Positions 10,227-18,555 are shown, counted from the first letter of the stretch. The stretch: 64,000 nucleotides of DNA from Capillimicrobium parvum (GCF_021172045.1 NZ_CP087164.1:372001-436000), one strand, 5' to 3'. The notes: generated from the letters alone by a model not told the origin. Made by a program: numbers and translations.

Positions 10227-10577
10227 ATGGCGTCCGCCGCCCTCCACCACCCCCGGATCGAGGATCTGCAGCTCGAGGGCGTCCTGCACGCGCTCAGCGA
10301 TCCGATCCGCCTGCAGATGGTGCGGGAGCTCGCCCGCCGCGACGAGCCGTGCGCCTGCGGCTCGATCGACGTGCCCGTCTCGAAGTCCACCCGTACCCAC
10401 CACTGGCGCGTGCTGCGCGAGAACGGCGTGATCCGCCAGGTCGAATGCGGGACCGCGAAGCTCACGGAGCTGCGCCGCGAGGATCTCGACACGCGCTTCC
10501 CGGGTCTCCTCGGCGTCGTCCTGCGCGAGCAGGCCGACCGGGAGACGGCCACCCCCGCTGCTAGCCTGCGGGCGTGA
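10227..10577 (+). CDS. ArsR-type winged-helix transcriptional regulator
   Basis: A 116-residue winged-helix protein. LSDPIRLQMVRELARR is the classic first helix pair of ArsR regulators, and VSKSTRTHHWRVLRENGVIRQVECG is the recognition helix plus wing. A CxC pair (EPCACGS) sits just before the recognition helix, roughly where ArsR proteins bind metal. The same motif occurs in many actinobacterial ArsR-like proteins next to drug exporters, so metal sensing is not implied. It is divergent from the MFS exporter, its likely target. Its stop overlaps the purF start by four bases (GTGA), so purF lies on the same transcript, which is odd for a housekeeping gene. Confidence 0.88.
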   Translation: MASAALHHPRIEDLQLEGVLHALSDPIRLQMVRELARRDEPCACGSIDVPVSKSTRTHHWRVLRENGVIRQVECGTAKLTELRREDLDTRFPGLLGVVLREQADRETATPAASLRA

Positions 10578-11998
10578 CCTCCGACGAGCGGGATGGGCCG
10601 CGCGACGAGTGCGGGGTCTTCGGCATCTACGCGCCTGAGCGCGATGTCTCCCGCCTCGCGTACTTCGCCCTCTACGCGCTGCAGCACCGCGGTCAGGAGT
10701 CCGCCGGCATCGCCGCCGTCGAGCGCGGCGGCCACATCATGACCCAGCGCGACCTCGGGCTCGTGTCGCAGGTCTTCGACGAGCAGTCGCTGCGGGCGCT
10801 GGGCGGCGACCTCGCCGTCGGCCACGTCCGCTACTCGACGACGGGGTCCAACGCCTGGGAGAACTCCCAGCCCGTCTGGCGCTCGGACCGCCACGAGATC
10901 GCCCTCGCCCACAACGGCAACCTCACGAACGCCGTCGAGCTGCACGCCGAGCTGCGCGAGCGCGGCGTCGCGTTCTCCTCGACGTCGGACTCCGAGATCA
11001 TCGCGGCGCTGATCGCCACGCACACGGCCGACCGCGTCGAGGACGCCATCGCGGACATCCTGCCGCGGCTGCGCGGCGCCTTCTCGACCGTGGTGCTCAC
11101 GCGCGACAAGGTGATCGGCTTCCGCGATCCGGCGGGGCTGAGGCCCCTCGCCCTCGGCCAGCTCGGCGACCGCTACTGCCTGGCCAGCGAGTCCTGCGCC
11201 TTCGACATCATCAACGCGACGCTCATGCGCGACGTCCAGCCGGGCGAGATGGTCTGCCTCGGCGAGCGCGGCATCCAGACCCGCCAGGTCGTCGAGGGCG
11301 CGCGCGAGGCGTTCTGCGTCTTCGAGTACATCTACTTCGCCCGTCCGGACTCGCGCATGGGCGGCAACGTCCTGCAGGTCGCGCGCGGGCGCATGGGTGA
11401 GATCCTGTGGAGCGAGGCACCCGTCGAGGCCGACCTCGTCATCGCGGTCCCGGACTCCGGCAACGCCGCCGCCCGCGGCGTCGCCCGCGCCTCCGGGCTG
11501 CCGCAGGACGACGGCTTCGTCAAGAACCGCTATGTCGCGCGGACGTTCATCCAACCGGGCCAGGAGCTGCGCAAGCACGGCCTGCGGCTGAAGTTCAACC
11601 CGCTGCCCGAGGTGGTCGAGGGCAAGCGGCTCGTCGTCGTCGACGACTCGATCGTGCGCGGCAACACCACGCGCCAGATCGTGCAGATGCTGCGCGACGC
11701 GGGCGCCTCCGAGGTCCACATGCGCATCTCGGCGCCGCCGATCCGCCACCCCTGCCATTACGGCATCGACATGTCGACGCGCGAGGAGATGATCGCGCAC
11801 GACCGCACGCCCGAGGAGGTCGCGGCCGAGCTGGGGTGCGACTCGCTGCACTACCTCTCGCTCGACGGCGTCTACGAGGCGGTCGGCGGCTCGCGCGACA
11901 CCCACTGCGACGCCTGCTTCTCGGGCGACTACCCGCTCGAGGACGGCGAGTCGGCCAACGGCAAGTTCGCGCTCGAGCTCCCGCTCGTCCGCGCCTGA
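10574..11998 (+). CDS. purF: Amidophosphoribosyltransferase
   Basis: First committed enzyme of purine synthesis: glutamine plus PRPP to phosphoribosylamine. The 474-residue precursor has a short leader ending before the catalytic Cys in DECGVFGI (residue 12), which becomes the N-terminal nucleophile after cleavage. The PRTase loop RLVVVDDSIVRGNTTRQIV is clear. The Cys residues of the Bacillus-type 4Fe-4S enzyme are present: EAFCVFEYIYFARPDS, IRHPCHYGID and the C-terminal CDACFSGDYP, so this is the oxygen-labile Fe-S class. The GTG start overlaps the regulator upstream; the GNAT gene follows after 5 bp. Confidence 0.97.
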   Translation: MTSDERDGPRDECGVFGIYAPERDVSRLAYFALYALQHRGQESAGIAAVERGGHIMTQRDLGLVSQVFDEQSLRALGGDLAVGHVRYSTTGSNAWENSQPVWRSDRHEIALAHNGNLTNAVELHAELRERGVAFSSTSDSEIIAALIATHTADRVEDAIADILPRLRGAFSTVVLTRDKVIGFRDPAGLRPLALGQLGDRYCLASESCAFDIINATLMRDVQPGEMVCLGERGIQTRQVVEGAREAFCVFEYIYFARPDSRMGGNVLQVARGRMGEILWSEAPVEADLVIAVPDSGNAAARGVARASGLPQDDGFVKNRYVARTFIQPGQELRKHGLRLKFNPLPEVVEGKRLVVVDDSIVRGNTTRQIVQMLRDAGASEVHMRISAPPIRHPCHYGIDMSTREEMIAHDRTPEEVAAELGCDSLHYLSLDGVYEAVGGSRDTHCDACFSGDYPLEDGESANGKFALELPLVRA

Positions 11999-12003
11999 GC
12001 GCC

Positions 12004-12774
12004 ATGGCGCTGGACGACGCGACGCTCGCGGCGCGCCAGCTCGACAGCCAGTTCGCGATCATGGAGGCGGTTGTCGCGGGCGGCCGCGGCAGCAGCGCGG
12101 TGCGCCCGGCGGACGGCGTGCTGGCGATCCTGTGCCCGTGCATCCCGGGGCGCTCGATGCCGAACTCGGTGCTCTACCGCGATCCGGGCGCGCTGACCGA
12201 CGCGGTGCTCGACGAGCTGCAGGACGTCTACGCGGCGGCGGGCGTGCGGGCGTGGACGGTGTGGGTGCGGCCGGGCGACGGGTTGCTCGCGGCGCGCCTG
12301 GGCGCGCGCGGGCACGTGCACGATGCGCAGCCCCTGCTGATGTGCGGTGAGCTCGCCAGGATGGATCTCGAGCCGAAGGTGCGGCTCGACCTCGAGCCGT
12401 CGCCCGGCTGGGCGATGCTGGGCCGGCTCAACGACCGCGCGTTCGGGCTGGACGGCATGTTCGAGCAGGTGCTCGACGGCGTGCAGGACCCCGCGTCGCG
12501 GCTGTGGGTCGCGCGGGTGGGCGGCGAGCCGGCGGCGGCGCTGCTCGTGCGCGTCCACCAGGGCGACGCCGAGGTGTACTGCGTCGCGGTCGTGCCCGAG
12601 GCGCGCGGCCGCGGGCTGTCGCGCGAGCTGCTGCGGGCCGCGCTCGCGGCGGCGCGCGACGCGGGCGCGACGACGACGTCGCTCGAGTCGACCGCGCTCG
12701 GCGAGCCGGTGTACCGGTCGCTCGGGTACCGCGCGCTCGGGCGGTTCGGCATGTGGGAGCGGCGGCAGGCCTGA
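12004..12774 (+). CDS. GNAT-family N-acetyltransferase
   Basis: A 256-residue protein. The C-terminal ~110 residues (from about 145) form a GNAT fold: VYCVAVVPEARGRGLSRELLRAAL is the acetyl-CoA pyrophosphate loop (R/Q-x-x-G-R/L-G type), and the end ALGEPVYRSLGYRALGRFGMWER is the typical final strand with the F-x-x-x-G-F/Y-like element. The N-terminal ~140 residues resemble the first half of tandem-GNAT proteins but lack a clear binding loop. The acceptor is unknown. It begins 5 bp after the purF stop, so it is probably cotranscribed with purF. Confidence 0.82.
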   Translation: MALDDATLAARQLDSQFAIMEAVVAGGRGSSAVRPADGVLAILCPCIPGRSMPNSVLYRDPGALTDAVLDELQDVYAAAGVRAWTVWVRPGDGLLAARLGARGHVHDAQPLLMCGELARMDLEPKVRLDLEPSPGWAMLGRLNDRAFGLDGMFEQVLDGVQDPASRLWVARVGGEPAAALLVRVHQGDAEVYCVAVVPEARGRGLSRELLRAALAAARDAGATTTSLESTALGEPVYRSLGYRALGRFGMWERRQA

Positions 12775-12851
12775 GCACGGCTGCGCGAGGTGTTGCGCAA
12801 CCGTCACAGCGCCCTGGCGGACGCCGGACCCGGCGATACGGTTCGGGGCCG

Positions 12852-14636
12852 ATGGATCCCCGCGTCGCCCTGGAGCAGCACTTCGGCTTTCCCGCGTTCC
12901 GGCCCGGTCAGGAGGAGGCCGTCCAGGCTGCGCTCGACGACCGCGACGTCCTCGTGGTCATGCCCACCGGTGCGGGCAAGTCGCTCTGCTACCAGCTGCC
13001 CGGGCTCATGCGGCGCGACCTGTCGATCGTCGTCTCGCCGCTCGTCTCGCTCATGCAGGACCAGGTCGACGCGCTGTCGCGCATCTCGCCCGACGTCGCG
13101 CTGATCAACGCGCAGGCCGGCGCGGAGGCCAACCGCGAGGTGCTCGAGCGTGCGCGGCTGGGCCAGTTGCGGCTCCTGTACGTGGCGCCCGAGCGGTTCT
13201 CGGCGCCGGCGTTCCTCAACGGCATCGCGGGCGTGGACGTCGGGCTGTTCGTCGTCGACGAGGCGCATTGCGTGTCGCAGTGGGGCCACGACTTCCGGCC
13301 CGACTACTTCCGGCTGGCGGATGCCGCCCGCTGGCTGGGGGCGAAGGCGATCCTCGCCTCGACCGCCACGGCCACGCCGCAGGTGGCGCGCGACATCGTG
13401 GAACGGCTGCGGCTCGACGACCCCGTGCGGGTCACGACCGGGTTCGACCGGCCGAACCTGACGTTCGCGGTGGTGCCGTGCAGGACGGCGGCCGACAAGC
13501 ACGCGCGCGTCGCCGCGACCCTCGCCGATCCGGCCGCGCGGCCGGCGATCGTCTACGCCGGCACGCGGGCGGGAACCGAGACCCTCGCCGGCAAGCTCGC
13601 GCGGGACCTCGACTGCGAGGTCGTCGCCTACCACGCCGGCCTGCCGCGCGACACGCGCGCGGACGCCCAGCGGCGGTTCATGGGCGGCGACGTCGACGTC
13701 GTCGTCGCGACCAACGCGTTCGGCATGGGCGTCGACAAGGCGAACGTGCGGACGGTCTGCCACGAGTCGGTCCCCGGCTCGCTCGAGGCGTACTACCAGG
13801 AGGCGGGCCGCGCCGGGCGCGACGGGGCGCCCGCGCGGGCGGTGCTCTTCGCCGAGAGCCGCGACAAGGGGCTGCACGTCTTCTTCATCCAGCGCTCGCA
13901 GGTCGACGACGCGCTGCTCATGCGCGTCGCCGAGCGGCTGCGCGCGCGGGCGAAGGACGGCCGCTACGACCTCGGCATCGACGAGCTGATCGCCCAGGGC
14001 TGCGAGGAGGAGCAGGTGCGGTCGATCGTCGGCCACCTCGCGCGCGCGGGCGTCATCCAGCCGGCGCCGTCGTCGCCGGACCGGCTGCGCGGACGCGTGC
14101 TGGAGCGTTTCGACGGGCGGGCGCGGGCGGCCTGCCGCGCGAGCGCGGGGGAGGCCGAGCGGGCGCGCTGGCGCCAGTACCGGTCGATCTGGGAGTTCGT
14201 CGAGGGCAAGCGCTGCCGCCGGGCGGCGATCCTGCGCCACTTCGGCGACCCGACCGCCGCGCACGTGCTCGACGGGGTGCCGTGCTGCGACGTCTGCGAC
14301 CCGGAAGGCGCGGTGCCGGTGGGTGCACGGGCGCCGGCGCGCACGTCGTCACGGGGACGGGGGTCGGCGGCGGCGTCCGCCGACCTCGAGACGGCGATCG
14401 TCGAGGTCGTCGTCAGCGCCGAGCCCGCGGTCGGCCGGACGCGGGCGGTGGAGATCCTGCGCGGGGGGCGCTCGAAGGTCATCCAGAAGTACTCCTACGA
14501 CGGACTGCCGGGCTACGGCGCGTTCGCGCACCTGCGCGCCGACGAGGTGCTCGAGCAGGTCGACGCGCTGATCGAAGGGGGCCGGCTGCGTTCGACCGGC
14601 GGCGCGTACCCGAAGCTCGTCGCGGTGGCCGCGTGA
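12852..14636 (+). CDS. recQ: RecQ-family ATP-dependent DNA helicase
   Basis: A 594-residue 3'-5' superfamily-2 helicase for DNA repair and replication-fork processing. Motifs run in order: motif 0 FGFPAFRPGQEEAV, Walker A MPTGAGKS (~ residue 40), motif Ib SPLVSLMQDQV, Walker B/DEAH VVDEAHCVSQWGHDFRPDY with the RecQ aromatic loop, STATATP, YHAGLPRDTR and motif VI QEAGRAGRDG. A zinc-binding segment with four Cys (KRCRR...CCDVCD) lies near residues 455-485, then an RQC-like winged helix; no HRDC domain is apparent. ATG at 12852 directly precedes motif 0. The stop overlaps purN by four bases. Confidence 0.94.
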   Translation: MDPRVALEQHFGFPAFRPGQEEAVQAALDDRDVLVVMPTGAGKSLCYQLPGLMRRDLSIVVSPLVSLMQDQVDALSRISPDVALINAQAGAEANREVLERARLGQLRLLYVAPERFSAPAFLNGIAGVDVGLFVVDEAHCVSQWGHDFRPDYFRLADAARWLGAKAILASTATATPQVARDIVERLRLDDPVRVTTGFDRPNLTFAVVPCRTAADKHARVAATLADPAARPAIVYAGTRAGTETLAGKLARDLDCEVVAYHAGLPRDTRADAQRRFMGGDVDVVVATNAFGMGVDKANVRTVCHESVPGSLEAYYQEAGRAGRDGAPARAVLFAESRDKGLHVFFIQRSQVDDALLMRVAERLRARAKDGRYDLGIDELIAQGCEEEQVRSIVGHLARAGVIQPAPSSPDRLRGRVLERFDGRARAACRASAGEAERARWRQYRSIWEFVEGKRCRRAAILRHFGDPTAAHVLDGVPCCDVCDPEGAVPVGARAPARTSSRGRGSAAASADLETAIVEVVVSAEPAVGRTRAVEILRGGRSKVIQKYSYDGLPGYGAFAHLRADEVLEQVDALIEGGRLRSTGGAYPKLVAVAA

Positions 14637-15259
14637 CCGCGCCGCTGCGGGTCGGCGTGCTCGCGTCCGGCTCGGGCACGAACCTCCAGGCGTTGCTCGA
14701 CACGGTCCACGGCCGGGAGGCCGAGATCGTCGCGGTCGCCTCCGACAAGCCGGACGCGCCGGCGCTCGAGCGAGCCCGTGCCGCGGGCGTTCCGGCGCGC
14801 GTGTTCGCGGCCGCCGACCACGGCTCGCGGGAGGCCCGGGACGCCGCGATCGCCGACTGGCTCGCGGACGCAGGGGTCGAGCTCGTCGTGCTGGCGGGCT
14901 ACATGCAGCTCGTCGCTCCCGGGTTCCTGCGCCGTTTCCCCGACCGCGTCGTCAACGTCCATCCCGCGCTGCTGCCCGCCTTCCCCGGCCTCGCCGGGAT
15001 CGCGCAGGCGGTCGAGTACGGGGTGAAGGTGTTCGGCGTGACCGTCCACCTCGTCGACGAGGGCGTCGACACCGGGCCGATCCTCCTGCAGGCGGCGATC
15101 GAGATCCCCGACGCGACCGACCCCGAGGCCGTCCACGACGCTCTGCGCCCGCTCGAGCACCGCCTGCTGCCCGAGGCGGTGCGGCTCATCGCGCGCGGGG
15201 CGATCCGGCGCGACCCTGCCCATCCGCGACGGATCCTCGTCGGCGCGCTGCCGGACTGA
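14633..15259 (+). CDS. purN: Phosphoribosylglycinamide formyltransferase (GART)
   Basis: Transfers a formyl group from 10-formyltetrahydrofolate to GAR. The 208-residue length is standard. It opens with LRVGVLASGSGTNLQALLD (phosphate-binding loop). The catalytic Asn and His are in VVNVHPALLPAFPG (~ residue 105), and the catalytic Asp is in LVDEGVDTGPILLQ (~ residue 145). The GTG start at 14633 overlaps the recQ stop (GTGA), so the two genes are translationally coupled, an unusual pairing. A GC hairpin follows the stop at 15269-15287. Confidence 0.95.
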   Translation: MTAPLRVGVLASGSGTNLQALLDTVHGREAEIVAVASDKPDAPALERARAAGVPARVFAAADHGSREARDAAIADWLADAGVELVVLAGYMQLVAPGFLRRFPDRVVNVHPALLPAFPGLAGIAQAVEYGVKVFGVTVHLVDEGVDTGPILLQAAIEIPDATDPEAVHDALRPLEHRLLPEAVRLIARGAIRRDPAHPRRILVGALPD

Positions 15260-15268
15260 CGGCGGTCA

Positions 15269-15287
15269 CGGCGCCGGCGCGGCGCCG
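15269..15287 (+). terminator. GC hairpin downstream of purN
   Basis: CGGCGCC (15269-15275) and GGCGCCG (15281-15287) form a 7-bp perfect stem with a 5-base loop ten bases after the purN stop. There is no T-run, as is common in high-GC actinobacteria. It sits between purN and the convergent SRPBCC gene and could serve both strands. Confidence 0.4.
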
Positions 15288-15323
15288 GTGCTCGCCGCGA
15301 TCCTCCTCCGCCGGTGTCGCGCG

Positions 15324-15779
15324 TCAGTGGTCGACGGCGGGCAGCTGCTCGGCCAGTCGCCGCATCGCCTTCTCGTTCGTCCGGCGGATGAACGCCCGGG
15401 CCAGGGGAGCGGTCAGGCGGTCGGCGAGCGGGGCGGTGATCCACCGGTACTCGAAGGAGATGCGGGTGCCGCCGCCCGGGAGCGCCTGCAGCGTGTAGGT
15501 GCCCTCGGCGGTGCGGCCGGCCTTCTCGGCGACGTTGCGTTCGACGATGCGCTCGGGCGCCTGGGCGGAGACGACCTCGATGTCGACGGTGTCGGTGACG
15601 CCCATCGCGCGGACCGACACGCGGGCCTTGGACCCGACGCCGCGCTCGGGGCCGGACAGCTCCCAGTCGCGGAGAAGGTGGTTCGTGAACGGCTCGTGGT
15701 TCGCCATGACGTCGAGGAAGTCATAGACGCGCTCGCGAGCCTGCGGAACGTCGATGGAGACGGTGACGGGCTTAACCAT
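15324..15779 (-). CDS. SRPBCC-family (START/polyketide-cyclase-like) protein
   Basis: A 151-residue helix-grip protein with a large hydrophobic pocket. The opening strand VKPVTVSIDVPQARERVYDFLDVMANHEPFTNHLL and the closing helix LARAFIRRTNEKAMRRLAEQL are typical of the polyketide cyclase/dehydrase-lipid transport group; the middle strands include TRISFEYRWITAP. No ligand can be named. ATG at 15779 starts right at the first strand. It is divergent from the TetR gene at 15827 with only 47 bp between starts, and the operator lies in that gap, so the TetR protein very probably controls it. Confidence 0.82.
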   Translation of the reverse strand: MVKPVTVSIDVPQARERVYDFLDVMANHEPFTNHLLRDWELSGPERGVGSKARVSVRAMGVTDTVDIEVVSAQAPERIVERNVAEKAGRTAEGTYTLQALPGGGTRISFEYRWITAPLADRLTAPLARAFIRRTNEKAMRRLAEQLPAVDH

Positions 15780-15787
15780 GAACCACA

Positions 15788-15816
15788 TGGTACACAAATG
15801 GCGTACCAGGTGGTAC
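15788..15816. promoter_or_regulatory. Candidate TetR operator in the SRPBCC/TetR divergent promoter
   Basis: Three copies of one hexamer lie in 29 bp: TGGTAC (15788-15793), GTACCA (15803-15808) and TGGTAC (15811-15816). The last two form a perfect palindrome GTACCA-gg-TGGTAC, and the first two an inverted pair with a 9-bp spacer. The whole 47-bp divergent promoter is AT-richer than its surroundings. The arrangement fits two overlapping TetR-dimer sites that would repress both genes. Confidence 0.6.
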
Positions 15817-15826
15817 ATTTCTTGTC

Positions 15827-16423
15827 GTGGAGGGACGTCAGCAGGAGCTGCTCGACGCCGCGATCGACTACGTCGCCGCGCACGGGCTCACCGACCTGTC
15901 GCTGCGCCGCCTGGCGGCCGAGCTCGGGACGAGCCACCGCATGCTCATCCACCACTTCGGTTCCAAGCAGGGCCTGTGGGTGGCGATCGTGCGCGAGGTC
16001 GAGCGCCGGCAGCTCGCGCTGATCGGCGACATCATGCCCGACCCCTCGGCCTCGTTGGGTGACGCGATGCGCGCGTGGTGGCGCCACATCTCCGACCGCT
16101 CGCTGTGGCCGAACGAGCGCCTCTTCTTCGAGGTCTACGGCCAGGCGCTGCAGGACCGCCCGTACACCGCCGAGCTCCTCGACGGGATCGTCGACAGCTG
16201 GCTGGAGCCCGCAGCCGCGATCGGCGAGTCGATGGGCCTGCCGCGCGCGACGGCGGTCGCCTCCGCGCGCCTGGGCATCGCGGTGACGCGCGGACTGCTG
16301 CTCGACCTGCTGGCCACCGGCGACCGCGCGGGCGTCGACGCGGCCATGGAGCACTGGATCGAGCTCAACCTCGGCCACCTCGAGCGGCTCGGCCTCGCAG
16401 GGGCCGCGCCGCCCGCCGGGTAG
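15827..16423 (+). CDS. TetR/AcrR-family transcriptional regulator
   Basis: A 198-residue TetR repressor. The N-terminal helix-turn-helix spans residues ~5-50: LLDAAIDYVAAHGLTDLSLRRLAAELGTS then HRMLIHHFGSKQGLW, where the usual TLYYHF is replaced by MLIHHF. The C-terminal ~150 residues are the helical ligand-binding domain. GTG at 15827 is the only start close to the HTH. It is divergently paired with the SRPBCC gene, and its own promoter carries the TGGTAC/GTACCA repeats, implying autoregulation. The inducer is unknown; a hydrophobic ligand shared with the SRPBCC protein is a guess. Confidence 0.88.
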   Translation: MEGRQQELLDAAIDYVAAHGLTDLSLRRLAAELGTSHRMLIHHFGSKQGLWVAIVREVERRQLALIGDIMPDPSASLGDAMRAWWRHISDRSLWPNERLFFEVYGQALQDRPYTAELLDGIVDSWLEPAAAIGESMGLPRATAVASARLGIAVTRGLLLDLLATGDRAGVDAAMEHWIELNLGHLERLGLAGAAPPAG

Positions 16424-16426
16424 CCG

Positions 16427-16636
16427 TCAGCCGCGCTTCTCGTCTTCCTCGTTGTGGCCGCTCTCGTCGGCCCGGCGCCAGTCGCCGGCCGCGCGCCGCA
16501 GCGGGGGGTTGCCTTCGGTCGCGCGGAGGTCGTCGCGCGAGTGCTTGATGTCGGCCTCGAGCCGCGCCCGGTCCTGTTCCATGCGGCGCAGGGTCTCGTC
16601 CTTCGTGAGGGGTTGGTCGTCGTCGTTGGTGCTCAT
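16427..16636 (-). CDS. Small acidic coiled-coil protein (paralogue A)
   Basis: A 69-residue hydrophilic protein of no named family. Residues ~12-40 (LRRMEQDRARLEADIKHSRDDL) form a charged heptad-like helix, followed by a loop with GDWRRADES and an acidic tail ending EDEKRG. It is clearly related to the next protein (16686-16910): both share RR(M/L)E-x-(D/E)R-x-RLE-x-DI-x-x-SR-x-(D/E)L, then GDWR-x-x-D and an E/D-rich end. No signal or membrane segment. Function unknown. It lies 3 bp from the end of the TetR gene on the opposite strand. Confidence 0.7.
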   Translation of the reverse strand: MSTNDDDQPLTKDETLRRMEQDRARLEADIKHSRDDLRATEGNPPLRRAAGDWRRADESGHNEEDEKRG

Positions 16637-16685
16637 GGCGCAAGCCTCTCACGCCGGGCCGGCCCGCGGCGCCTGGCCGGCGGGT

Positions 16686-16910
16686 CTATTCCCGCTTCGC
16701 CGCGCCCTCGGGATCCTCGCCGCCGGACGCGTCGTCGGTGTCGCGCCAGTCGCCCGCCACCTCGCCGCCGGTCGCCTCCTCCATGTGGTGGAGCTCCTTG
16801 CGCGACTCGTCGATGTCCTGCTCGAGCCGGTCGCGCTCATGCTCGAGGCGGCGGATCGAGTCGTCCATCGCCTCCTGCGCCCGCTCGACGTCTCGTTCCG
16901 GGTTCTCCAT
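16686..16910 (-). CDS. Small acidic coiled-coil protein (paralogue B)
   Basis: A 74-residue protein, charged throughout, with a helix rich in Glu, Arg and Asp (residues ~10-45, including IRRLEHERDRLEQDIDESR) and a tail with AGDWRDTDDASGGED. It is the tandem paralogue of the upstream-lying 16427-16636 protein on the same strand. A strong Shine-Dalgarno (AAGGAGGG on the - strand, bases 16914-16921) sits three bases before ATG 16910, so it is well translated. It is divergent from purH (67 bp apart). No function can be assigned; small, abundant, stress-type proteins often look like this. Confidence 0.75.
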   Translation of the reverse strand: MENPERDVERAQEAMDDSIRRLEHERDRLEQDIDESRKELHHMEEATGGEVAGDWRDTDDASGGEDPEGAAKRE

Positions 16911-16977
16911 GGTCCCTCCTTGCCCGCTGGGAGCGGTGGGCAACCGATCTCCGTTGGCGGTCCGTAAGCTCCGGCCG

Positions 16978-18555
16978 ATGTCCGACCCCACTCCGGTCAT
17001 CGCTCCCGGCGACGTGCGCGTGCGCCGCGCGCTGCTGTCCGTCTCCGACAAGCGCGGCGTCGTCGACTTCGCCAAGGGCCTGGCGGCGCTCGGCGCCGAG
17101 ATCGTCTCGACCGGAGGCACCGCGCGGGCCCTGCGCGAGGCCGGCCTCGACGTGCGCTCCGTCGACGACCTCACCGGCTTTCCCGAGATGATGGACGGAC
17201 GCGTGAAGACGCTGCACCCGAAGCTCCACGCGGGGCTGCTCGGCGTGCGCGACAACCCCGACCACGTCGCGGCGGCGCAGGAGCACGACGTGGAGTGGAT
17301 CGACCTCGTCTGCGTGAACCTGTATCCGTTCGAGCGCACCGCGGCCGTGCGCGGCGTCGGCGACGAGGAGGTCATCGAGAACATCGACATCGGCGGTCCG
17401 ACGATGATCCGCGCCGCCGCGAAGAACCACGCGTTCACCGCGGTGGTCGTGCGGCCCGAGTCCTACGACGCCGTCCTCGCCGAGCTCGAGGCGTCGGACG
17501 GGCGGCTGTCGCTCGACACCCGCCGGGCGCTGGCCGGGGAGGCGTTCGCGCTGACCGCGCGCTACGACACCGCGATCGCCCGCTGGTTCGCCGAGCAGGT
17601 CGAGAGCTTCCCGCCGCTGTTCCTGCGCGCCTTCGAGAAGCTCACGGACCTGCCCTACGGCGAGAACCCGCATCAGCGCGCCGCGTTGTACACGCAGGTG
17701 GGCGCGCGCCGCCACGTCCTGTCCATGGTGGGCCAGCTCCACGGCAAGGAGCTGTCGTTCAACAACGTGCTCGACCTCGACGCGGCGCGCCGGGCGGTCC
17801 GCGACTTCGAGGTGCCGGCGTGCGTGATCGTCAAGCACAACAACCCGTGTGGCGCTGCGGTCGCACCGACCGCGGGCGAGGCCTACCGCAGGGCGTTCGC
17901 CTGCGACCCCCTCAGCGCGTTCGGCGGCATCATCGCGCTGAACCGGCGCGTCGACGCGGCGCTCGCCGAGGCGCTCTCCCAGCAGTTCATCGAGGTGCTG
18001 ATCGCGCCCGGCTACGACGAGGACGCGCTCGAGATCCTCACGCGCAAGCCGCACGTCCGGATCCTGGACGACCAGGAGCGCCGCCGGCCCGCGGGCCTGC
18101 AGCTCGACCTGCGCCCCGTCGAGGGCGGACTGCTCGTCCAGGATGCCGACGCCGACCTCCAGGAGCGCACGAGCATGCGCGTCGTCACCGAGCGCGTGCC
18201 CGACGAGCGCCAGTGGGAGGACCTGCTGTTCGCCTGGCGGATCGCCAAGCACGTGAAGTCCAACGCGATCGTGCTCGCGCGGGGGCTGGCGACGATCGGC
18301 ATCGGCGCCGGGCAGATGAGCCGGGTCGACTCCGTGCGCCTGGCGATCGAGAAGGCCCAGTCGCCGGTCGCGGGCACCGTGCTCGCGTCAGACGCGTTCT
18401 TCCCGTTCGCCGACGGACCCGAGGCGGCGGTCGCCGCGGGGGTGCAGGCGATCATCCAGCCGGGCGGCTCGGTCCGTGACGACGAGGTGGTCGCCGCCGC
18501 CGACGAGGCCGGCGTGGCGATGGTCCTCACGGGCCGCCGCCACTTCAAGCACTGA
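16978..18555 (+). CDS. purH: Bifunctional AICAR transformylase / IMP cyclohydrolase
   Basis: Catalyses the last two steps to IMP. The 525-residue protein has the N-terminal IMP cyclohydrolase (methylglyoxal-synthase-like) domain: RALLSVSDKRGVVDFAKGL, STGGTARALREAG, GFPEMMDGRVKTLHPK and NLYPFERT (residues ~15-120). The C-terminal transformylase carries PYGENPHQRA, the GKELSFNNVLDLDAA loop, the catalytic KHNNPCGAA (Lys/His, residues ~285-292) and the final FFPFADGPEAA...QPGGSVRDDEV segments. ATG at 16978 precedes an 18-residue leader. It ends 85 bp before the convergent FAD oxidoreductase gene; no strong terminator is visible between them. Confidence 0.97.
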   Translation: MSDPTPVIAPGDVRVRRALLSVSDKRGVVDFAKGLAALGAEIVSTGGTARALREAGLDVRSVDDLTGFPEMMDGRVKTLHPKLHAGLLGVRDNPDHVAAAQEHDVEWIDLVCVNLYPFERTAAVRGVGDEEVIENIDIGGPTMIRAAAKNHAFTAVVVRPESYDAVLAELEASDGRLSLDTRRALAGEAFALTARYDTAIARWFAEQVESFPPLFLRAFEKLTDLPYGENPHQRAALYTQVGARRHVLSMVGQLHGKELSFNNVLDLDAARRAVRDFEVPACVIVKHNNPCGAAVAPTAGEAYRRAFACDPLSAFGGIIALNRRVDAALAEALSQQFIEVLIAPGYDEDALEILTRKPHVRILDDQERRRPAGLQLDLRPVEGGLLVQDADADLQERTSMRVVTERVPDERQWEDLLFAWRIAKHVKSNAIVLARGLATIGIGAGQMSRVDSVRLAIEKAQSPVAGTVLASDAFFPFADGPEAAVAAGVQAIIQPGGSVRDDEVVAAADEAGVAMVLTGRRHFKH

